DNA of 24,265 bases, from NCBI GenBank assembly GCA_000433535.1, contig FR892670.1:146748-171012 (forward strand). The letters run 5' to 3'. The notes below the pieces were generated by a model. The model made no database searches, was not told the origin of the DNA, and worked only from the letters and a program-made list of their open reading frames with translations. The stretch comes from Dorea sp. CAG:317 (GTDB lineage: Bacteria; Bacillota; Clostridia; Lachnospirales; Lachnospiraceae). This document shows, in pieces, positions 1 through 7,823 of this stretch (positions within the stretch are counted from its first letter, which is position 1; the number at the start of each line of letters is the position of its first letter). The position numbers and the translations under genes are program-made.

Positions 1-1
1 C

Positions 2-628
2 AGCAGTGCCCTTGACAATGTCCGGTCACTTCTCGGTGGGAGATCCAGAGATTTTGTGACAGCAGTAGATGAAAAGAATATTATAGTAGTGAAAGAGTTG
101 GAAGTGTCTGACGGACACGCCGAGCTTGAGAAGATTGCAGATAACATTTACGAGATTCTCAAGAATGACGGAGAGGAAGACATTTTGATTGCTTACGGAA
201 CAGTGGTAAATGATATCAAAGAGGTGTCGAAATCATACAAAGAGGCAAAACTTGCGCTTGATGTCGGCAAGATCTTCTTTAGTGAGAAGAGTATCATTGC
301 GTACAGCACATTGGGGATAGGTCGTTTGATCTATCAGCTTCCGATTCCACTCTGTAAAATGTTTATCCGTGAGATTTTTGAGGGGAAATCACCGGATGAT
401 TTTGACGAAGAGACGTTAACAACGATTAACAAATTCTTCGAGAACAACCTGAATGTTTCGGAGACTTCCAGACAGCTCTATATCCACCGCAACACGCTGG
501 TGTACCGTCTGGATAAACTTCAGAAAAGTACAGGGCTTGACCTTCGTGTGTTCGAGGATGCTATTACATTTAAGATTGCACTTATGGTCGTGAAGTACAT
601 GAAGTATATGGAGTCGCTGGAATATTAG
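2..628 (+). CDS. PucR/CdaR-family transcriptional regulator, C-terminal part (5' end outside window)
   Basis: The reading frame is open from the first bases of the window, so this is the 3' end of a longer gene. A GTG at 56 is in frame but has no reason to be the true start. The last 60 or so residues match the C-terminal helix-turn-helix of PucR/CdaR (sugar diacid regulator) proteins: NLNVSETSRQLYIHRNTLVY followed by RLDKLQKSTGLDL. The part before it resembles the GGDEF-like middle domain that normally precedes this helix-turn-helix. Such proteins are DNA-binding activators of catabolic or purine-related genes, but the ligand-sensing N-terminus is missing here, so the target cannot be named. 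It ends 17 bases before ftsE; co-transcription is possible but not shown. Confidence 0.8.
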   Translation, partial: SSALDNVRSLLGGRSRDFVTAVDEKNIIVVKELEVSDGHAELEKIADNIYEILKNDGEEDILIAYGTVVNDIKEVSKSYKEAKLALDVGKIFFSEKSIIAYSTLGIGRLIYQLPIPLCKMFIREIFEGKSPDDFDEETLTTINKFFENNLNVSETSRQLYIHRNTLVYRLDKLQKSTGLDLRVFEDAITFKIALMVVKYMKYMESLEY

Positions 629-645
629 TAACGTAGGAGGAGCGT

Positions 646-1332
646 ATGATTGAATTAAAAGAAGTAACGAAAGAGTACTCAAAAGGGGTTGCAGCTCTGA
701 ATGGAATCAATCTCAAGATTGAGCAGGGCGAATTTGTATTTATTGTAGGTGACAGTGGTTCAGGAAAATCAACACTGATCCGTCTGATCATGAAAGAATT
801 AGATCCGACATCAGGAACAATCATTGTAAATGGCAATAATCTGAATCGTATGAAGCATAAAAAGATTGCCATGTACCGTAGAAATTTGGGTGTTGTATTT
901 CAAGATTTCCGCCTGTTAAAGGACAGAAATATTTATGAAAATATTGCATTCGCACAGCGGGTAACAGAGACGCCTACGAGAGTGATCAAGAAAAAAGTGC
1001 CGGCGGCATTGTCGCTTGTTGGTCTGGCACAGAAATATAAAGCATATCCGAAGGAATTGTCCGGTGGTGAGCAGCAGAGAGTTGCGATTGCAAGAGCCAT
1101 TGTAAATGAACCGGCGATTCTTTTGGCGGATGAGCCTACCGGTAACCTCGACCCGACAAACTCATGGGAGATTATGAAGCTTTTGGAAGAAGCTAATGAC
1201 AGAGGTACAACCGTATTAGTTGTTACACATAACCAGGAGATTGTAAACGAGATGAAAAAGCGCGTTGTGACAATGAAAAAGGGAGTCATTGTCAGCGATG
1301 AGAAAAAAGGTGGGTATAATAATGAGAATTAG
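646..1332 (+). CDS. ftsE: Cell division ATP-binding protein FtsE
   Basis: 228-residue cytoplasmic ABC ATPase, the usual FtsE length. It shows Walker A GDSGSGKST (residues 35-43), Q-loop Q86, signature LSGGEQQR (138-145) and Walker B ILLADEP with catalytic E163. FtsE partners with the membrane protein FtsX. In Firmicutes the complex does not import anything but drives conformational change that switches on a peptidoglycan hydrolase at the division site or side wall. The start is ATG with GGAGGAG about 7 bases upstream. The stop lies inside the first codons of ftsX (11-base overlap), which implies translational coupling. The gene two positions downstream encodes the expected M23 hydrolase partner, supporting FtsE over a generic export ATPase. 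Confidence 0.95.
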   Translation: MIELKEVTKEYSKGVAALNGINLKIEQGEFVFIVGDSGSGKSTLIRLIMKELDPTSGTIIVNGNNLNRMKHKKIAMYRRNLGVVFQDFRLLKDRNIYENIAFAQRVTETPTRVIKKKVPAALSLVGLAQKYKAYPKELSGGEQQRVAIARAIVNEPAILLADEPTGNLDPTNSWEIMKLLEEANDRGTTVLVVTHNQEIVNEMKKRVVTMKKGVIVSDEKKGGYNNEN

Positions 1333-2230
1333 TACATTTGGATATTCGATGAAACAAGGGGTAAAGAATATCAGAAGAAATAAAATGTTTTCTATTGCGT
1401 CTGTGGCGACAATGGCGGCATGTATTTTCCTTTTTGGACTCTTTTACTCTATTATTGTGAACTTTAACTATATTGTAGAAAAAGCCGAGGAAGGTGTTGC
1501 TATCACCGTATTATTCGATGAGGACACTACCAAGGAGGAGAAAGAAGCCATCGGAGAGAAGCTTGAAAAAGCGGATGGAGTTTTGAAGATTAACTACGTA
1601 AGTGCAGAAGAAGCATGGGAGAGCTTCCAGGAAGAATATTTTAAAGGTTCAGAAGAAGCGGCAGAGGGATTCAAAAATGATAATCCACTTGCAAATTCTG
1701 ACAACTACGAAGTGTATATGTCTGACGTATCCAAGCAGAAAGATGTTGTAAGCTATGCGGAAAGTCTGGACGGCGTGCGTAAGGTGAACAAGTCGGATGT
1801 TGTAGCCAAGACACTTACCAGTGTGAATAAGCTGGTTGGTTATGTATCTGTGGCAATCATTATCATTTTGCTTGCTGTATCAATCTTCCTGATCAGTAAT
1901 ACAGTTACTATGGGTATTACGGTAAGACGTGAAGAGATTGCGATCATGAAGTACATCGGTGCGAAGGATGGGTTCGTACGGGCGCCATTCGTATTCGAGG
2001 GTCTTCTCATAGGACTTGTGGGAGCGATCATTCCACTTGTAATGTTGTACTTTATGTATGACAAAGCAGTGGCTTATATTATGACAAGATTCAGCCTTCT
2101 GAATAATATTATTGATTTCCTTCCGGTTGTGCAGGTATATAGGACATTGCTTCCGGTTGGAATCGCACTTGGTGTCGGAATTGGTTTTGTAGGAAGTTTC
2201 TTTACAATCCGCAAGCACTTGAGAGTGTAA
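1322..2230 (+). CDS. ftsX: Cell division protein FtsX, ABC permease-like
   Basis: 302 residues from ATG 1322, chosen because AAGGTGG lies at good spacing before it. An in-frame ATG at 1289 would add 11 residues but lies deep in ftsE and has no ribosome site. The layout is the FtsX topology: one helix at about 22-47, an extracytoplasmic domain of roughly 115 residues, then three helices near 170-195, 220-245 and 276-297. The cytoplasmic loop RREEIAIMKYIGA is typical of the family, where it contacts FtsE. The extracellular loop is expected to bind the coiled coil of the M23 protein encoded next. It overlaps ftsE by 11 bases. Confidence 0.95.
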   Translation: MRISTFGYSMKQGVKNIRRNKMFSIASVATMAACIFLFGLFYSIIVNFNYIVEKAEEGVAITVLFDEDTTKEEKEAIGEKLEKADGVLKINYVSAEEAWESFQEEYFKGSEEAAEGFKNDNPLANSDNYEVYMSDVSKQKDVVSYAESLDGVRKVNKSDVVAKTLTSVNKLVGYVSVAIIIILLAVSIFLISNTVTMGITVRREEIAIMKYIGAKDGFVRAPFVFEGLLIGLVGAIIPLVMLYFMYDKAVAYIMTRFSLLNNIIDFLPVVQVYRTLLPVGIALGVGIGFVGSFFTIRKHLRV

Positions 2231-2290
2231 ACGTATAAGAGGGAAAACGTATTAGGGAAGTATAAATGATATTTTCAGGGGGGATGAAGC

Positions 2291-3397
2291 ATGCGAAAGA
2301 AAAGAGCAGTCAGCTTATTGCTTGTTATGGTGCTGTGCTTGGGAATGACTTTTCAGGCGCAAGCCGCGAATTTAAGTGATGCAAAGAAAAAAGCAGAAGA
2401 GCTGGAATCGAAAAAAGAGGCTGCCCAATCCGAAAAAGATTCACTTTCTGCACAGCTTGAAGGGATTTTAACGGAGACAGCAGAGTTAGAGAAGAAGATT
2501 GCGGATAAAGAAGAAGAACTGGCTCAAAAAGAAGATGAATTGATCGAGGCTCAGATTGATGAGAATAATCAATATGAGGATATGAAGAAGCGGATTAAGT
2601 ACATGTACGAGAATGGAAACGCTGAATTTCTGGAAATTTTATTCCAGTCGAAAACATTGAGTGACTTCTTAAATAACGCAGAGTATATTTCAACAATTTC
2701 TGAATATGATAGAGATATGTTGGTGGAGTTTCGGGAAATCGTTAAATCAGTAGAGGAGCAGGAACAGGTGCTTCAAGACGAGTATGATGAGATGGAAACG
2801 ATGCAGAATGAACTCATGGAAAAGCAGAACACTGTACAGGAACTGATTGATACGAAGAGTGATGAGATTAGTGACTTGGATAGTGAGATTGCGGCAAACA
2901 AAGATGAGATTGCCAAGCTGGAAGCGGCAGCGGCAGATGCGGCGAGAAAACAGCAGGAGAAAAATTCGAGTATTTCTCCGAATGCGGGTGCTTCTGTGGT
3001 GTCAGGAAACGGAACGTTTACTCATCCGTGTCCGGGCTACAGCAGAATTTCCAGTTATTTTGGATATCGTGAGCAGCCACTTGCAGGGGCAAGCACGAAC
3101 CACAAAGGAATTGACTTTGCGGCGCCACAGGGAACGCCGATCTATGCGGCTGCAGCCGGAACAGTTACTTCTTCGGGCTATAGCGGCAAGGCAGGAAAGA
3201 GAATCGTGATCAACCACGGGAACGGCCTTGTGACCATCTATATGCACTGCCACACATTATATGTGAGTGCAGGAACAAAGGTAAGCAAGGGACAGAACAT
3301 TGCGGCAGTTGGAACGACCGGTAACTCTACAGGAAATCACCTGCATTTCCAGGTGAACTCAAATGGAACACCGGTAAATCCATTAAAGTATTTGTAG
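2291..3397 (+). CDS. Secreted coiled-coil M23 peptidoglycan hydrolase (PcsB/EnvC/CwlO-like)
   Basis: 368 residues. A signal peptide (basic MRKKR, hydrophobic stretch, probable cut after AQA near residue 25) is followed by a long Glu/Lys-rich coiled coil (about 28-110 and 150-220), a short linker rich in S, N and G, and a C-terminal M23/LytM domain. The zinc site is visible: H271 and D275 in HKGID, and H350/H352 in HLHFQV, so the enzyme looks active. M23 enzymes cut peptide bridges in peptidoglycan. Position right after ftsEX, plus the coiled coil, fits a hydrolase activated by FtsEX as shown for PcsB in streptococci and CwlO in Bacillus. Unlike PcsB, which carries a CHAP domain, the catalytic domain here is M23. 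ATG 2291 has a GGGGGG-type ribosome site. Confidence 0.92.
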   Translation: MRKKRAVSLLLVMVLCLGMTFQAQAANLSDAKKKAEELESKKEAAQSEKDSLSAQLEGILTETAELEKKIADKEEELAQKEDELIEAQIDENNQYEDMKKRIKYMYENGNAEFLEILFQSKTLSDFLNNAEYISTISEYDRDMLVEFREIVKSVEEQEQVLQDEYDEMETMQNELMEKQNTVQELIDTKSDEISDLDSEIAANKDEIAKLEAAAADAARKQQEKNSSISPNAGASVVSGNGTFTHPCPGYSRISSYFGYREQPLAGASTNHKGIDFAAPQGTPIYAAAAGTVTSSGYSGKAGKRIVINHGNGLVTIYMHCHTLYVSAGTKVSKGQNIAAVGTTGNSTGNHLHFQVNSNGTPVNPLKYL

Positions 3398-3413
3398 AAT
3401 AGGACTTAAAATC

Positions 3414-4580
3414 GTGAAAAATAAAAAAGGGTTTTTACAAGGGGCGCTGACAGGCGCCCTTGTAACATTATTGGGAATCAGCCTTGTGTCCTGCGGGGTA
3501 CTTGGGTATAAAAATGTTGTATCGAGAGAAGAAGAGCGGAAACTGTCGGAACTTGACAGTCTTATAGAGAGTGATTATCTTGGCGATGTGGATGAGGATG
3601 CGCTTACAGAAGGATTATATAAAGGCTATCTGGAAGCACTTGGAGATCCATATTCGGAATATTATGATGCCGAGGAGACTGCGAAGTTTAATGAAAATAT
3701 GAGTGGTGAGTTCAGCGGAATCGGCGTAGTCATGAGTCAGGATCAGAAGAGCGGTCTTGTGACTATGGTGCAGATTTATAAAGAATCACCGGCAGCGAAA
3801 GCAGGTTTGAAGAAAGGCGATATTCTCTTTCAAGTTGACGGAAAAGATGTATCCGGCAAGAAGCTGGATGAGATTGTGACAGAGATCAAGGGCGAAAAGG
3901 GTACAGAAGTAAAGCTTACGGTACTGCGTGGAGAAGAACGAGAAAAAGTTACCACTTCCGTCATTCGTGACACGATTGAAGTCCAGACGGTTGAATATGA
4001 GATGATGGAAGATCAGATCGGATATCTGGCTGTATCAGAATTTGACTCCGTCACATATGAGCAGTATCAGACAGCGCTTAAAGATCTGGAAGCACAGGGG
4101 ATGAAGGGGCTTGTGATAGATCTTCGCAATAATCCGGGCGGCAATCTTGATATTGTGTGCGAGATGCTGGATCTGATTCTTCCGAAAGGACTTATCGTCT
4201 ATACCGAAGATAAAGACGGAGAGAAACAGGAGTATACGTCTGATGCAGACTATGATTATGATGTGCCTATGACTGTTCTGATCAATGGAAATAGTGCAAG
4301 TGCTTCGGAAATTTTTGCCGGTGCTGTGCAAGATTATGGGAAGGCAGATATCGTGGGAACGACAAGCTATGGAAAAGGTGTTGTACAATCTGTTTATGCC
4401 TTGAAAGATGGAACTTGTGTGAAGCTTACGGTGGCAGAATATTTCACACCGAAGGGAAGAAGCATCAACGGCAAAGGAATCACGCCGGATGTTGAAGTAG
4501 AGTACGAATACAACGAGGAAGAGCCGGAAGCAGATAATCAACTGGAACGTGCGGTTGAAGTGTTGAAACAGAAAATGTAA
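3414..4580 (+). CDS. S41 carboxy-terminal processing protease (CtpA/CtpB-like)
   Basis: 388 residues with a GTG start at 3414, following the M23 gene by 16 bases; the ribosome site (AGGA) is weak, suggesting coupling. An N-terminal hydrophobic segment (about 8-27) ends in LVSC, which fits either a membrane anchor or a lipobox with C27. Next come a PDZ domain (about 90-175, GIGVV then SPAAKAGLKKGDIL) and the S41 core. Catalytic Ser/Lys/Gln are placed by spacing against CtpB: S296 in NSASASE, K321 in SYGKG, and Q325. These proteases trim or degrade extracytoplasmic proteins; with this neighbourhood the substrate could be the M23 hydrolase or its regulators, which is inference. A terminator follows. 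Confidence 0.93.
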   Translation: MKNKKGFLQGALTGALVTLLGISLVSCGVLGYKNVVSREEERKLSELDSLIESDYLGDVDEDALTEGLYKGYLEALGDPYSEYYDAEETAKFNENMSGEFSGIGVVMSQDQKSGLVTMVQIYKESPAAKAGLKKGDILFQVDGKDVSGKKLDEIVTEIKGEKGTEVKLTVLRGEEREKVTTSVIRDTIEVQTVEYEMMEDQIGYLAVSEFDSVTYEQYQTALKDLEAQGMKGLVIDLRNNPGGNLDIVCEMLDLILPKGLIVYTEDKDGEKQEYTSDADYDYDVPMTVLINGNSASASEIFAGAVQDYGKADIVGTTSYGKGVVQSVYALKDGTCVKLTVAEYFTPKGRSINGKGITPDVEVEYEYNEEEPEADNQLERAVEVLKQKM

Positions 4581-4615
4581 GAAACAGTTTTGTCTGTAAA
4601 AATTGAAAATAATTT

Positions 4616-4646
4616 AAAAAGGAATGTCGGTTTGACATTCCTTTTT
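4616..4646 (+). terminator. Rho-independent terminator after the ftsEX-M23-S41 cluster
   Basis: AAAAAGGAATGTC pairs perfectly with GACATTCCTTTTT around a five-base loop (GGTTT), ending in five T. It lies 36 bases after the S41 stop and separates the division cluster from pyrC. The A-run on the 5' side means it could also act on the other strand. Confidence 0.9.
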
Positions 4647-4666
4647 GTATTGCCTTGTGATAAAAT
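4632..4666 (+). promoter_or_regulatory. Possible pyrC promoter
   Basis: A perfect TTGACA (4632-4637) overlaps the terminator arm, and an AT-rich TAAAAT (4661-4666) follows. The spacing (23 bases, or about 20-21 to shifted -10 choices) is too long for a standard sigma-A promoter, so the exact boxes are uncertain. A promoter must lie here because a terminator precedes pyrC. No PyrR-type anti-antiterminator was recognised in the short leader. Confidence 0.3.
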
Positions 4667-4721
4667 AAACGTAGTATGGAATTTTGTGCCGAATATTTTA
4701 TGAGGCGGAAAGGATTAAAAT

Positions 4722-6005
4722 ATGACGATATTGATCAAACACGGACATGTAGTTGATCCGCATACGAAGCGGGACGGTTGTTTTGACGTTCTCGTTGAAA
4801 ATGAGAAAATTAAAGAAGTTGCAGAGCATATTGAAAAGCCTGCGGATACAGTGATTGATGCAAAGAGCTGTTATGTAATGCCGGGATTTATCGATCTTCA
4901 CGTACATTTAAGAGATCCGGGACTGGAATATAAAGAGACACTTGAAACCGGGGGAAAGGCAGCAGTAAGAGGCGGCGTGACAACCGTATGTGCAATGCCG
5001 AATACAAAGCCGGTGATCGATCAGGGACAGAAGGTTGCGGATGTTCATAAGAGAGCAGCTAAGGAATCATTGACACATGTCATCCAGCTTGGTGCAGTGA
5101 CGATCGGACAGCGAGGGGAAGAGCTTGCAGACATTAAGGGAATGGCAGAAGCCGGATGTCATGCAATCAGTGAAGATGGAAAATCAGTGATGAACGCATC
5201 TCTTTACCGAAAGGGAATGAAGCTTGCCAAAGAAGCAGGAATCAGCGTGTTTGCACACTGTGAAGACATTTCCATGGTAGAAGGCGGCGTTATGAATGCG
5301 GATGAAAATGCCAAGAGACTGGGCTTGAAGGGAATCACAAATTCTGTGGAAGATGTGATTGTTGCAAGAGACATTTTGCTTGCCAAAGAAACAGGTGTAA
5401 AGCTGCATTTATGTCATTGTTCTACAGCGGACAGTGTGAAAATGATCGCGCTTGCCAAAGAGGCAGGGCTTCCGGTGACCGGAGAAGTGTGTCCGCATCA
5501 TTTTATTTTGACATCAGATGATATCAAGGAAGATGACGGTAATTATAAAATGAATCCGCCCCTTCGGAGCAAAGCAGATGTGGAAGCTTTGAAGGAAGGG
5601 TTAAAAAACGGAACCATGGATGTGATTTCTACAGACCACGCCCCACATGCGAAAGAAGAGAAAAATCGTTCTATTTCACAGGCGGCATTCGGAATTGTAG
5701 GTTTGGAGACTTCTGCGGCATTGACTTACACGGAGCTTGTGAAGACGGGATATTTAAGTGTAATGGATATGGCAGAGAAGATGAGTTATAATCCGGCGAA
5801 AGTATTGGGACTGGAAGATAAGGGATCGGTGTCAGAAGGTATGACTGCAGACCTTGTGATCTTTGACCCGGACAAACAATATAAGATTGATAAGAACACG
5901 TTTGCATCCAAAGGAAAGAATACACCATTTGACGGATACGAGGTGTGCGGAGAAGTTGCGTATACACTGGTAGACGGAAGAGTCGTATATGATCGTGAAA
6001 AGTAA
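4722..6005 (+). CDS. pyrC: Dihydroorotase (class I)
   Basis: 427 residues, normal for the class I amidohydrolase-fold enzyme. It closes carbamoyl-aspartate to dihydroorotate, the third step of UMP synthesis. Metal-site motifs are all present: HVHLRDPG (H60, H62), SEDGK (D152), AHCED (H179), HLCHCSTADS (H232) and STDHAPH (D305). ATG 4722 has AAAGGA upstream. It heads a pyrC-pyrF-pyrK-pyrD run; carbamoyl-phosphate synthase and aspartate transcarbamylase genes are not in the window. Confidence 0.96.
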   Translation: MTILIKHGHVVDPHTKRDGCFDVLVENEKIKEVAEHIEKPADTVIDAKSCYVMPGFIDLHVHLRDPGLEYKETLETGGKAAVRGGVTTVCAMPNTKPVIDQGQKVADVHKRAAKESLTHVIQLGAVTIGQRGEELADIKGMAEAGCHAISEDGKSVMNASLYRKGMKLAKEAGISVFAHCEDISMVEGGVMNADENAKRLGLKGITNSVEDVIVARDILLAKETGVKLHLCHCSTADSVKMIALAKEAGLPVTGEVCPHHFILTSDDIKEDDGNYKMNPPLRSKADVEALKEGLKNGTMDVISTDHAPHAKEEKNRSISQAAFGIVGLETSAALTYTELVKTGYLSVMDMAEKMSYNPAKVLGLEDKGSVSEGMTADLVIFDPDKQYKIDKNTFASKGKNTPFDGYEVCGEVAYTLVDGRVVYDREK

Positions 6006-6041
6006 AAAGAAGAGTGAGAAAGGTTAGGGAGGAAGAATACA

Positions 6042-6971
6042 ATGATCAACAAATTAGTAGAAAATATTAAGAGAACAGGTGCTCCTATCGTCGTAGGATT
6101 AGACCCGATGCTGAATTTTATTCCAGAGCAGGTGCAGAAGAAAGCATTTTCAGAGTACGGAGAGACACTGGAAGGCGCTGCAGAGGCAATCTGGCAGTTC
6201 AATAAAGAAATCGTGGACAAGACTTATGATCTTATTCCGGCAGTAAAGCCACAGATTGCGATGTACGAACAGTTTGGACTTCCTGGATTAGAAGCATTTA
6301 AGAAGACAGTGGATTACTGTAAAGAAAAGGGGCTCGTTGTGATCGGAGATATCAAGCGAGGAGATATCGGTTCTACATCTGCCGCATATGCAGTCGGACA
6401 CCTTGGTAAAGTTCAGGTGGGAAGCAAGACTTATGTGCCATTCGATGAAGATTTCGTGACAGTGAATCCATATCTTGGTTCCGATGGAGTGAATCCTTTC
6501 CTTGATGTATGTAAAGAAGAGAAAAAAGGAATCTTCGTACTTGTAAAAACATCCAATCCATCCAGCGGAGAGTTTCAGGATCAGCTCATTGACGGAAGAC
6601 CACTGTATGAGCTGGTGGGAGAGAAAGTAGCAGCATGGGGCGAACAGCACATGGGAACCGATTACAGCTATGTGGGAGCAGTTGTAGGAGCAACTTACCC
6701 GGAAATGGGAAAAGTGCTTCGTAAAGTCATGCCAAAAGCCTATATCCTCGTACCGGGATACGGCGCGCAGGGCGGAAAAGGAAAAGACCTTGTGCACTTC
6801 TTCAACGAAGACGGATTAGGAGCGATCGTAAACTCATCAAGAGGAATCATCGCGGCATACAAACAAGAAAAATATGCAGCAATGGGGGCAGAAAACTTCG
6901 GAGACGCATCAAGAGCAGCCGTAGAAGACATGATCGCAGACATCCGCGGCGCGTTGGAAAACAATAAATAG
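6042..6971 (+). CDS. pyrF: Orotidine 5'-phosphate decarboxylase (long, type 2 form)
   Basis: 309 residues, the longer form of the enzyme that converts OMP to UMP. The catalytic D-x-K-x-x-D signature is visible as DIKRGD (D103, K105, D108), with the early VGLDP motif and the PGYGAQGGKGKD phosphate-binding region near residues 240-250. GGGAGGA lies well placed before ATG 6042. It is 36 bases after pyrC, so co-transcription is likely. From about 6720 to the stop, codon choice shifts toward C-ending codons and A-rich synonymous choices relative to the first two thirds; an inverted repeat follows the gene. Confidence 0.95.
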   Translation: MINKLVENIKRTGAPIVVGLDPMLNFIPEQVQKKAFSEYGETLEGAAEAIWQFNKEIVDKTYDLIPAVKPQIAMYEQFGLPGLEAFKKTVDYCKEKGLVVIGDIKRGDIGSTSAAYAVGHLGKVQVGSKTYVPFDEDFVTVNPYLGSDGVNPFLDVCKEEKKGIFVLVKTSNPSSGEFQDQLIDGRPLYELVGEKVAAWGEQHMGTDYSYVGAVVGATYPEMGKVLRKVMPKAYILVPGYGAQGGKGKDLVHFFNEDGLGAIVNSSRGIIAAYKQEKYAAMGAENFGDASRAAVEDMIADIRGALENNK

Positions 6972-6990
6972 AATGTTAAAAAATTAACTG

Positions 6991-7023
6991 GGGACGTAGC
7001 AAAGTTTAAAAATGCTACGTCCC
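6991..7023 (+). repeat. 11-bp inverted repeat (hairpin) between pyrF and pyrK
   Basis: GGGACGTAGCA (6991-7001) and TGCTACGTCCC (7013-7023) are perfect reverse complements around an 11-base A/T-rich loop. No T-run follows, so it is a poor terminator. Its 3' arm ends just before the AAAGGAG ribosome site of pyrK. It may be an RNA processing or stabilising hairpin, a translation-control element, or one copy of a dispersed palindromic repeat. Confidence 0.8.
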
Positions 7024-7037
7024 AAAAGGAGATTATC

Positions 7038-7823
7038 ATGGCAGAAAAGAAGAAAGAGCAGGCGCTTGTTGTCTCTCAGAAGATGCTTGCAGCGGGTATT
7101 TTCAGTATGTGGCTGAAAACAGAGGCGGCAGAGACTGCGAAGCCGGGGCAGTTTATTTCGATGTATACAAATGACGGGTGCAAGCTGCTTCCGCGCCCGA
7201 TTAGTATCTGTGAGATTGACAGAGAAGAGGGAATGTTAAGAGTAGTGTACCGTGTGACGGGTGAAAATACAGGAACGGAGCAGTTTTCCAAGATGGAGGC
7301 AGGAGATACGGTTCCGGTGATCGGTCCTCTTGGAAATGGTTTTCCTGTAGAAAAAGCGAAAGGAAAGAAAGTTTTCCTCATGGGTGGTGGTATCGGTGTT
7401 CCACCGATTCTGGAGCTTGCAAAGGCAATGGAATGTGAGAAAAAGCAGATCGTGGTTGGCTATCGGGATGCTCAGACATTTCTGAAGGAAGAGTTTGAAG
7501 AAAACGGAGAACTGTATATTTCCACAGAAGACGGAAGTGTTGGTACAAAAGGAAATGTCATGGATGCTATCAAAGAGCAAGGCTTAGAAGCGGATATGAT
7601 CTATGCCTGTGGTCCGACTCCTATGCTTCGCGCTATCAAAGCTTACGCCGAGGAAAATGAGATTGAGTGTTACATTTCATTGGAAGAGAGAATGGCATGT
7701 GGAATCGGAGCATGTCTTGCCTGTGTATGTAAGAGCAAAGAAAAAGATGGTCACAGCAATGTACACAACAAACGGGTCTGTAAGGATGGACCGGTATTCT
7801 TATCAACGGAGGTGGAAATCTAA
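7038..7823 (+). CDS. pyrK: Dihydroorotate dehydrogenase electron transfer subunit PyrK
   Basis: 261 residues, the standard PyrK length. It carries FAD and a 2Fe-2S cluster and passes electrons from dihydroorotate, via the PyrD subunit, to NAD+. Visible features: FAD-binding RPISI near residue 54, the nucleotide-binding GGGIGVPP near 115-122, and four cluster cysteines C221, C226, C229 and C248 (C-x4-C-x2-C-x18-C). AAAGGAG precedes ATG 7038. The stop overlaps the pyrD start by one base, consistent with stoichiometric synthesis of the heterotetramer. Confidence 0.96.
   Translation: MAEKKKEQALVVSQKMLAAGIFSMWLKTEAAETAKPGQFISMYTNDGCKLLPRPISICEIDREEGMLRVVYRVTGENTGTEQFSKMEAGDTVPVIGPLGNGFPVEKAKGKKVFLMGGGIGVPPILELAKAMECEKKQIVVGYRDAQTFLKEEFEENGELYISTEDGSVGTKGNVMDAIKEQGLEADMIYACGPTPMLRAIKAYAEENEIECYISLEERMACGIGACLACVCKSKEKDGHSNVHNKRVCKDGPVFLSTEVEI

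Noticed and set aside
1289..1321. Longer ftsX reading frame starting at 1289
   Set aside because: It adds 11 residues inside ftsE with no ribosome site; ATG 1322 has AAGGTGG and matches the family start.
2231..2290. Near-direct repeats ACGTATAAGAGGGA and ACGTATTAGGGAA between ftsX and the M23 gene
   Set aside because: Too short and imperfect to separate from chance in A/G-rich DNA; no promoter boxes at proper spacing.
2847..3253. Overlapping reading frames on both strands of the M23 gene
   Set aside because: Arg- or Ser-rich products with no ribosome site, lying within a clear coding frame.
4035..4541. 168-residue antisense frame across the S41 gene
   Set aside because: Its length reflects the codon bias of the real gene; composition is not protein-like and no start signal is present.
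4667..4721. PyrR-binding attenuator before pyrC
   Set aside because: The leader is too short and lacks the PyrR loop consensus and a terminator after the promoter region.
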